Origin: Aralia elata
Taxonomy: Eukaryota; Streptophyta; Magnoliopsida; Apiales; Araliaceae
Direction: 5' to 3'
Length of the DNA: 64,000 nt
Assembly (NCBI GenBank): GCA_034770075.1
Contig: CM068385.1
Span: 74,640,272-74,704,271 of the forward strand
Below are positions 56,687-64,000 of the stretch, piece after piece; within the stretch, counting starts at the first letter, position 1, and every line of letters begins with the position of its first letter. Made by a program: the position numbers and the translations under genes. Under the pieces are notes generated by a model that was given only the letters and a program-made list of their open reading frames with translations, was not told the origin of the DNA and did no database searches.

Positions 56687-57112
56687 CTAATCCGAGGTAG
56701 CATCATCTGCATCCTCCCCATCTGAAGGTGTGTCCGGAAGCGGATAAGTTAGAGCATCACTAAACGTTGGGAATTGGACTTGAACGCCCAACTGAGAAAA
56801 GGCTTGTGAAAAACTGTCCGAGAGTTGTGTGGAGAAAGATCGAAGCTCGGTCATACTTGTGTGAATAACATCCATCCGCAGAGTCATACGCCTCTCTATT
56901 CGATCCAACCTAGCCTGAGACACATGATATGACTGTTCAGGTTCGGTCATCTGCTGATCGGATGCATCCTCACTCTCACTGAGATCCCCCAAGAGAAATC
57001 CTGCCCCACGGGAATGAGAAGGAGCACCAGTCCAAACCTTGTACTTGGCAATCGTAGCATGATCAATAGTGTTCATCGGGAGCTGCAAGGGCTCACCATC
57101 ACCCCATTCCAC
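56687..57112 (-). CDS. Y2 post-pol ORF, C-terminal part
   Basis: 141 residues without stops. NTIDHATIAKYKVWTGAPSH, then ARLDRIERRMTLRMDVIHTS, a likely coiled coil, then an acidic end. The related Y1 frame is interrupted. No known domain. Confidence 0.55.
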   Translation of the reverse strand: MEWGDGEPLQLPMNTIDHATIAKYKVWTGAPSHSRGAGFLLGDLSESEDASDQQMTEPEQSYHVSQARLDRIERRMTLRMDVIHTSMTELRSFSTQLSDSFSQAFSQLGVQVQFPTFSDALTYPLPDTPSDGEDADDATSD

Positions 57113-57175
57113 CCCAGCAGCAATGCATAAACGAGTTATTACCGATGCATGAGGGAGACCTCCTGACGTACCACC

Positions 57176-57855
57176 TTACAGGTACCGACGTATGGACTGA
57201 TGGATGACATACCCCACGTCAATTTTCTTTCCTTGCACAATCCCATATAACAAAAAAGCACGATCCTTGGTCACGTCATTTTGATGCCTGGTTGGCATGA
57301 GATTGGCACAAATAAAACTGTACCAGGCCTTTCCATAACGACTCAAAGCTATGTGAGGAAAATGTAGTTTTTGATCTGTTCCTTGCTTAGTTGTCCATAT
57401 TGTACCCAGCTTGCACAAAATATTCTTGATGCGATCCAATTTAGTGTCCCAATTTGTAGAGTATAAACATTCTGGATCGGTGGGGTGAATAGTAGGCAAG
57501 TGGAATAGGGCATTGATATTCGTGCTGGTATATGACACTTGGCAACCCTGCACAAAAGCAGTGCCATCCTTAGTGATTTTCGCGTTTGCATAGAATTCTT
57601 GAACTACTGATATCGGGGCTACCAAAGGTGGTCCACAAACATCAACCAACCCTTAGCTCGGATCATGCTCATCATTTGACCATCCAAATCCGGATCGGGC
57701 TTTAGTCCATGTTCCAAAACAAATGTCTTCCCAAGCAAAACCTTCTGATAAAATTCCTCAGTATCCGCAGAAACAAACCTACTACTATCCAAGGCAACTG
57801 GTTTAGAACGGACTTGAGAACTAGAAGATTCCCCACGTTGTCTCTTAGAAGCCAT
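57176..57855 (-). pseudogene. Y2 post-pol ORF with putative plant transposon protein domain
   Basis: Frames 57619-57855 (MASKRQRGESSSSQVRSKPV) and 57176-57649 (APISVVQEFYANAKITKDG, SYTSTNINALFHLP, LSRYGKAWYSFICANLMP) overlap in different frames near 57640, so a frameshift splits the gene at the place where Y1 is also broken. Confidence 0.7.
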
Positions 57856-58454
57856 GACAATTCAATCCAAATGCACAATAACGTGAAGACCCCCAAACTT
57901 GACAAAAATCACACTTGGATTTAACAAACTATCGCAATCCAATACACTTATATGCACAATTTAATCCAACAATAATAACACAATATCTTGAAGTGTATAA
58001 TCAAAATTCCCAATACAATGCAATCCCAAGCCTAAAATCTGTCAATTGGAAGCAAAACCCAAAACCAAAATGCACTTACTTCATTCTGACCCAATGCAAT
58101 TCCTCGGTATCCCACCACGATGCAATGAACAACCCTCTTGGAGCACACTTAAATGGTTAGATGATTTGGATTCTAGGGTTTGTAGAGGGGAGTAGGCTGT
58201 AGAAGGTGAAGAATTGGAGAAGAAAGAAGATGAAGAGAAAACAAGAATTAGGGTTTACAATTGGAGGTGTTTGATTTGGAGAAGGAGTGAATGTTGATAG
58301 GAAATTGATTTGGATTTGGAACAGGGATAGAAGAAGAGAAGTTACCGATTCTAATATGGAGAGGTTACTGATAATGAGACTCCAAGCGGGAAAAGAAGGA
58401 AAGAAGTAGTCACTGGGTCGGGTTTAAACTGGGTTTTAAAATTTGGGATCCGAT

Positions 58455-58675
58455 CGCGGCGCGACCGCGCTTGGATTTGGCTTGAGTTGGGCGCGGCTGC
58501 ACTAGTGTGGCAGCTGGAACTTTTTAACCTCTGATGTTAGGCACGGTCGCGCTGTTCTCCTTCACAATTTGGGCGCGACCGCGCTGGTAAGCCAGCTGAA
58601 GCTTTTTGATTTCTGACGAAGGGCGCGATGACACTTGATTTCTGGACACTTGGAGCGCGACCGCGCTTGCCTAAA
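58455..58675. repeat. GCGCGGCCGCGC array, Y2 spacer, decayed
   Basis: Six sites: GGCGCGACCGCGCTT, GGCGCGGCTGCACTA, GGCACGGTCGCGCTG, GGCGCGACCGCGCTG, GGCGCGATGACACTT and AGCGCGACCGCGCTT. None is intact; all changes fit CpG decay or earlier variants. One site lies in a short segment (58548-58575) absent from Y1. Confidence 0.85.
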
Positions 58676-58851
58676 AACCTGAAATTGAATTCTAAAGCCC
58701 TTCTTTTTGATTTCATCATATGCAATCCTTGATGTATGACCTATAAGAAAAGACAAAGAAATAAAATAACTAATTACTATTAGATAAAAACAAAACTAAG
58801 TCTAATAATTATTCCTAAAAATCACAAAATTTTAACTAAAAGCAATTAAAA

Positions 58852-58869
58852 ATTGGGTTGCCTCTCAAT
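58852..58869. other. Conserved hairpin (Y2), one mismatch
   Basis: ATTGGGTTGCCTCTCAAT; one C-to-T change in the stem relative to Y1. Confidence 0.7.
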
Positions 58870-58984
58870 TAGCGCTTGATTTAAAGTCTTTCAGCCTGAC
58901 TACTCCCTGTTTCAAACTTTAATCGGCAAGAGTGATTGAGATTTTCTGACGATCGAAATCACCACCCCAATAATGCTTTAATCT

Positions 58985-60003
58985 TTAACCATTGACTTTG
59001 AATGACTCAACCAGATTGTTTGCAAAAACTTCAACGGCGCCATGAGGGAATGCTTGTTTGACAATGAAGGGGCCCGACCACCGAGACTTGAGCTTCCCTG
59101 GAAATAATTTCAGTCTAGAGTTGTATAGAAGCACTGCTTGTCCCGGCTTAAACTTCCTGTCGATGATTTTCCGATCGTGCCACTTCTTGACTTTTTCCTT
59201 GTAAAGCTTTGAGTTCTCATATGCTTGTAGACGAAATTCATCGAGTTCATTAAGCTGAAGAAGTCTCTTTTCCCCCGCAGCCGTGAGATCAAAATTCAAC
59301 TTTCTGATGGCCCAATATGCTTTGTGTTCAAGTTCAACCGGAAGGTGGCACGCCTTGCCATAAACTAATTGGTACGGTGACATGCCAATGGGTGTCTTAT
59401 ACGTTGTCCGATAAGCCCAAAGCGCATCATCCAACTTTGTTGACCAATCTTTTCTGTTCGGATTAACAATCTTCTCCAGAATTCTCTTCACTTCTCTATT
59501 TGAAACTTCGGCTTGACCACTGGTTTGGGGATGGTAAGCTGTAGCAATTCTGTGGTTTACCCCATATTTAGCTAAGAGAGCTGTGAAATACCTATTGTAA
59601 AAGTGGCTCCCTTCATCACTGATAATTGCCCTTGGGGTGCCAAATCGTGTGAAGATGTTTTTCTGCAGAAATTTTAGAACCACCTTGGCATCATTAGTCA
59701 TCAAGGAACTTGCTTCCACCCATTTAGAAACATAATCGACCGCCAAAAGGATGTAGAGGTTGTTAAAGGAAGATGGAAATGGTCCCATAAAATCTATTCC
59801 CCAAATGTCGAAGACTTCAACTTCTAAAATGGCATTCAAAGGCATCTCATGACGTTTGGAAATATTTCCCACCCTTTGACATCTATCACATCTCTGAATG
59901 AAGTGGTGGGCGTCCTTAAACAACGTGGGCCAGAAAAATCCTACCTGTAACACCTTGGCAGCTGTTTTTTCGCCTCCGTAATGACCTCCATATAGCGAAT
60001 CAT
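58985..60003 (-). pseudogene. Y2 integrase, C-terminal two thirds
   Basis: From SLYGGHYGG at the inversion breakpoint through VGFFWPTLFKDAHHFIQRCD, FDIWGIDFMGPFP, IISDEGSHFYN, REVKRILEKIVN and RWSGPFIVKQAFPHGAVEV. The 5' half of its zinc finger is on the other side of the inverted block (63500-63560, plus strand). Confidence 0.88.
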
Positions 60004-60860
60004 TATGGATAAGAATTTTGATGAAGCTTTGACCTTGTTAGAGACTATGGCTGTAAATAACTATCAATGGCCGACGTCGAGGATGAATCACCAAAAGGTA
60101 GCTGGAGTATTGGAAGTCGATGCAGTCACAACATTAGCAGCTCAGATGGCAGCAATGTCTAAAAAGATCGATGTTATAGCAGATTCAAAAACTCAGCAAG
60201 TGCTTTATGTTTGTGAGCTATGTGCAGGTGCACATCCTACAGAGTATTGTGCTATTAATCCTGAAGCAGTTCAGTTTGTGGGTAGCCTACCAACGTCCTC
60301 CAAACCCATACCAAAACACTTATAATCCAGGGGCAAGAAACCATCCAAATTTCTCATGGAGCAATAATCAGAATCAACAACAAGCTCCTAGAGCGTCATA
60401 TCCCCTTGGATTTCATAATCAACATCAGCCGGTAGCTACACAACCGCAAATAGAAAAGAAACCAGATTTGGAAGAGATCTTGATGAAGTATATGGCAAGT
60501 AATGATGTGTTGGTAAAGAGTCAAGCAGCGGCCATCAGAAATCTGGAAAATCAAGTGGGATAAATGGCCAATATATTGAACAACTGACCTCAAGGATCTT
60601 TGCCAAGTAATACGGAAGTTAACCCCAAGAGAGATGGTAAGGAACAATGTCAAGCTGTCACACTTCGAAGTGGGAAACAACTACAGCAGAGCAGCGCGGC
60701 CGCGCCTGAAATATAAGGAGAGGCAGCGCGGCCGCGCCCTTCCCCAGTCTCAGCTCCTGCAGAGAAATTGGTAGAAAAAGAAAAGGAAACAGAAACTGAG
60801 ATGAAAGGAAAGGAGAAAGCCAATCAATCAGTAGTATACCCTCCCGTTCCATATCCGTAG
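60004..60860 (+). pseudogene. Y2 gag, C-terminal part (inverted)
   Basis: KNFDEALTLLETMAVNNYQW through the zinc knuckle CELCAGAHPTEYC to NLENQVG and the translated GC palindromes (60691, 60726). Damage relative to Y1: one inserted base near 60289, and stops at 60561 (CAA to TAA), 60585 (AGA to TGA) and 60714 (CAA to TAA). Confidence 0.87.
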
Positions 60861-60869
60861 AGATTTCAG

Positions 60870-61567
60870 AAGCAGAAATTAGACACACAGTTCTCCAAAT
60901 TCTTTGAAGTCTTTAAGAAGCTACAAATCAACATACCGTTTGTAGAGGCTTTAGAGCAGATGCCAAGCTATGCCAAGTTCATGAAAGGAATTTTGTCAAG
61001 GAAGAAAAAGCTGAAGGATTATGAAACAGTTGCGTTAACTGAAGAGTGTAGTGCTATATTGCAAAAGAAGTTGCCATCGAAATTAAAGGATCCTGGACGT
61101 TTCACTATCCCTTGCACCATTGGCAGCTTATCAATCAACAGATGTTTGTGTGATTTGGGTGCTAGCATCAACCTTATGCCTTTATCGATATATGTCCAGC
61201 TGGGTCTACCTACACTGAAACCAACCAAGATCTCTCTTCAGCTTGCAGATAGGTCGGTTACATATCCTAGAGGTATTGTGGAAGACATCTTGGTAAAAGT
61301 GGATAAATTCATATTCCCAGTTGATTTCATCATTTTGGACTATGAAGAGGATAAGACATTCCTATCATACTTGGGAGACCTTTCTTGGCAACTAGTAGAA
61401 CACTTATAGATGTGGAAAAAGGAGAATTGACTATGAGGGTGCAAGGCCAAGAAGTGACATTCAATGTGTTCAAAGCCATGAAATTTCCTACGGATGAGGA
61501 AGAGTGTTTCCGGTTGGATGTGGTAGAAAAAGTGGTGGATGATGCGTTTTTTGAGGAAATTGACTGA
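60870..61567 (+). pseudogene. Y2 aspartic protease (inverted)
   Basis: QFSKFFEVFKKLQINIPFVE-type N-terminus near 60890, then MPSYAKFMKGILSRKKKLKD, CDLGASINLMPLSIYVQLG and VDKFIFPVDFIILDYEEDK. A one-base deletion near 61354 shifts the frame, and it resumes at 61385 (ATSRTLIDVEKGELTMRVQG) to FFEEID. Confidence 0.85.
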
Positions 61568-62969
61568 GGATCCGTTGGAAACTACTTTACTGGGGGAGGC
61601 TGACATGGATAACCCAGAGATGATGGAGTTTCTTCAAATTTTAGATGCAGTGCCGAGAGTACGCAAATTTCAAATCCCGTTTGAACCCTTAGAACTTACT
61701 GACAAATCCTTAGAGCGCTTGAAGCCATCTCTTGAAATACCTCCTACACTTGAACTTAAACCTTTACCTAGCTATCTCAGGTATGCTTATTTGGGTGAAT
61801 CATCTACTTTGCCTGTTATTATTACATCTGTACTTAATGAATTTCAGGAAAGTAAGTTGATACGTGTTCTCCGGGAGTACAAATCAGCAATTGGTTGGAC
61901 CATCGCAGACATTAAAGGGATTAACCCATCATTTTGTATGCACAAGTTCCTTTTGGAAGACGATGCCAAACCAATAATTGAGCAACAAAGGAGGCTGGAC
62001 CCAATCATGAAAGAGGAGGTGAAAAAGGAAATTTTGAAGTGGCTTGATGCAGGTATTATTTACCCCATCTCCGATAGCAGTTGGGTGAGTCCAGTACAGT
62101 GCGTGCCTAAAAAGGGTGGCATGACGGTTGTAGAAAACGAAAATAATGAATTGATACCAACAAGGACAGTGACCGGATGGAGGGTTTGTATGGACTACAG
62201 AAAACTAAACAAGGCGACCTGCAAGGATCACTTTCCTCTACCCTTCATTGATCAGATGTTAGATAAACTGGCTGGATACGAGTTTTATTGCTTATTGGAT
62301 GGCTATTCAGGTTATAATCAGATAGTGATTGCCCCCGAAGATCAGGAAAAGACCACCTTCACGTGTCCTTATGGTACTTTCGCTTTTAGAAGGATGTCTT
62401 TTGGCTTATGTAATGCACCAGCAACGTTCCAAAGATGCACGATGGCTATTTTCTCAGATATGGTCTAACGCAACGTGGAGGCATTCATGGACGATTTTTC
62501 AGTGTTTGGTGACTCCTTTGATAGTTGTTGGGAAAATCTGGTCCTGGTTTTAAAAAGATGCATGGAAACTAATTTAGTGCTCAATTGGGAAAAATGCCAC
62601 TTTATGGTGCAAGAGGGGATCATTCTTGGGCACAAGGTGTCGTCAAACGGGTTAGAGGTAGATCGAGCCAAGCTGGAGACAATAGAAAATCTACCTCCAC
62701 CAACTACAGTTAAGGGTATACGAAGCTTCTTGGGACACACTAGATTTTATAGGAGATTCATAAAGGACTTTTCTAAAATCTCTAAGCCTTTATGCAGTCT
62801 ATTGGAGAAAGATGTTCCCTTCAAGTTTGATGATGAGTGTTTTGCGGCTTTTGAATTGCTAAAAAAGAAATTGACCACAACGCCTGTAATAGTAGCACCG
62901 GATTGGTCAAGGCCGTTCGAGTTAATGTGTGATGCTAGCGACTATGCTATTGGGGCTCTTTTGGGCTAA
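61539..62969 (+). pseudogene. Y2 reverse transcriptase (inverted)
   Basis: Linker, then KEILKWLDAGIIYPISDSSW, VPKKGGMTVV, GWRVCMDYRKLNKATC, CLLDGYSGYNQIVIAPEDQ, FGLCNAPATFQRC, a stop at 62466 (GAA to TAA), FMDDFSVFGDS, RSFLGHTRFYRRFIKDFSKI and CDASDYAIGALLG, ended by a CAA to TAA stop at 62967. It retains Gln where Y1 has its 41571 stop. Confidence 0.9.
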
Positions 62970-63562
62970 CGAAAGGAAAAGGTTTTTCACGCTATTTATT
63001 ATGCTAGCAAAACATTGTCCGATGCCCAACTCAACTATACGACTACCAAGAAGGAGTTGCTCGCGGTAGTTTATGCATTTGACAAATTCCGGTCGTACTT
63101 AATTGGAACTAAAGTGGTGGTGTTCACTGACCATTCTTCCATAAGATATCTGATTTCGAAGAAAGATGCGAAGCCAAGGCTAATTCGATGGATACTTCTA
63201 CTCCAGGAGTTCGACTTGGAAATCCGGGATAGGAAAGGGACGGATAATCAAGTGGCAGATCATCTCTCGAGATTAGAAAACAATGACCACGTCAAGGGAG
63301 ATAAAACGGTGATCAATGAGTTCTTCCCGGATGAGCAGCTGTTTGTGATACATTCAGAAGTCCCATGGTATGCCGATTTTGTCAATTATTTGGTTAGCAA
63401 CGTACTTCCCCCAGATTTGACCAGCCAACAAAAGAAAAAGTTTCTGTATGATGTAAAAAGGTACATATGGGATGAGCCATTCCTGTTCAAACATTGCGCC
63501 GATCAGATGATTCGACGGTGTGTGCCCCAAAGTGAAATAGAGAGTATCTTACATCATTGTCA
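62970..63562 (+). pseudogene. Y2 RNase H and integrase N-terminus (inverted)
   Basis: LNYTTTKKELLAVVYAFDKF, VVFTDHSSIRYLISKKDAKP, QEFDLEIRDRKGTDNQVADH and VPWYADFVNYLVSNVLPPDL, then SEIESILHHC at the breakpoint. Past 63562 the frame runs into reversed gag by chance. Confidence 0.88.
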
Positions 63563-64000
63563 AGCCTTGTACAGTGACTCTCCATGACTTTGCTCAAAAG
63601 TAGAGATATCGTTTCGTAACTTAGCAGACTTAGCCGGCGGAAAGAATTTTGCGAGGAATTTCTGAGCCAAGTCATCCCAAGTTGTGATGGACCCCTGTGG
63701 AAGTGAGTGCAACCAACTCTTTGCTTTATCCCTTAGTGTAAACGGAAATATACGTAATTTCACCGCATCATCAGTTACATTGGGATATTTGAATGTATCA
63801 CAAATCTCAAGAAAGCTAACCAAGTGTTCATTAGGATCATCGTTGGCTAATCCCCCAAACTGTACCGCATTCTGAATCATCTGAATTGTACCCGACCTGA
63901 TCTCGAAGGAATTAGCAGTGATGGCTGGCCTCGTGATGCTTGACTTGATTTCATCAATCTTAGGCATGGCATATTCCCTCAATGATTTATGTTCCTCGTT
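63562..64000 (-). pseudogene. Y2 gag, N-terminal part (edge of window)
   Basis: The minus-strand Gag core from MREYAMPKIDEIKSSITRPA to FEQSHGESLYKA, ending at the inversion breakpoint. The start codon and leader lie beyond base 64000. The sequence is close to Y1 47225-46800. Confidence 0.88.

Larger units (their letters stand above)
60004..63562 (+). other. Inverted block within Y2
   Basis: Here the gag C-terminus, protease, reverse transcriptase, RNase H and integrase N-terminus run on the plus strand while both flanks of Y2 are on the minus strand. Left junction near 60003 (1-base overlap), right junction near 63561-63562 (2-base overlap CA). On the gag side about 140 bp (WERFKELL to GGAL) are lost. 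The integrase side is cut without loss. Confidence 0.9.
48824..64000 (+). repeat. Tandem duplication, copy 2 (to the window edge)
   Basis: Begins in the copia RNase H gene at the base corresponding to 23523 and repeats the order H-F-G-Y. The junction has a 2-base overlap (AA) between LTR and copia sequence. Copy 2 should extend about 1.6 kb past the window if the Y2 5' LTR is complete. Confidence 0.87.
54018..64000 (-). mobile_element. Y2: copy 2 of the Athila-like element, internally inverted
   Basis: 3' LTR 54018-55406, post-pol ORFs 56687-57855, integrase C-terminal part 58985-60003 (minus), an inverted block 60004-63562 (plus), then gag N-terminal part (minus) to the edge. The 5' LTR is outside. 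Same target site (GTTGT) as Y1, because it is a duplicate and not an independent insertion. Confidence 0.9.

Noticed and set aside
48824..64000. Copy 2 as a pure assembly duplicate
   Set aside because: The copies differ by scattered substitutions, three solo LTRs, the LTR triplication and the inversion, so they are real separate sequences, though the junction still deserves a long-read check.

Overview
This is repeat-saturated nuclear DNA of a flowering plant, probably a eudicot with a large genome. No working host gene is visible. The window is a nested stack of plant transposable elements: Ty3/gypsy elements of the Athila type (primer site matching the 3' end of plant tRNA-Asp), a Ty1/copia element with an envelope-like ORF (SIRE-type), a CACTA (En/Spm) DNA transposon and several solo LTRs. 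Almost every coding region is broken. The only host sequence recognised is one short exon resembling the NUCLEAR FUSION DEFECTIVE 6 / NOXY2 family of small plant organellar proteins. It lies at 14478-14526 and 16353-16470 and is split by a solo LTR.

Layout, with names used below. 1-8528 (-): Athila-like element AthI, 3' end beyond the left edge, inserted in a CACTA transposon whose right part is 8529-12599 (+). That CACTA seems to sit in LTR 'A' (12603-14477), which ends in the host exon. E1 (14527-16347) is a solo LTR in the exon. 16471-17945 is apparent host non-coding DNA. 17946-30159 (-) is copia element H, interrupted by solo LTR E2 (23866-25702) and solo LTR B (26068-30117). F1 (30160-30755) is part of another LTR inserted in H. 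G1 (30756-34623) is the 3' part of a gypsy element inserted in F1. Y1 (34624-48825) is an Athila-like element inserted in G1, with solo LTR C (43838-46611) in its gag gene.

At 48824 the sequence jumps back into the copia RNase H region and the series repeats in the same order and orientation: H fragment 48824-49563, F2 49564-50157, G2 50158-54017, Y2 54018 to the right edge. This is a direct tandem duplication with a unit of about 25 kb now, or about 16.6 kb without B, C and E2. Those three are absent from the second copy and so probably inserted afterwards. Inside Y2, 60004-63562 is inverted, with about 140 bp of gag lost.

The most unusual signal is short palindromic motifs, each specific to an element family, scattered through LTRs, spacers and reading frames: GCGCGGCCGCGC in Y and G, CTCTACGATCGTAGAG and its halves in H, CTCGCC-NN-GGCGAG in A and C, and a GAGYCGCGRCTC-like motif in AthI. 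Y and AthI carry different motifs at matching positions, so the motif appears to turn over while its position is kept. Other recurrent structures are a TTGGG...CCCAA hairpin just downstream of the integrase, a second internal polypurine tract, and a small Lys/Gly-rich exon near the end of the A, B and C LTRs.
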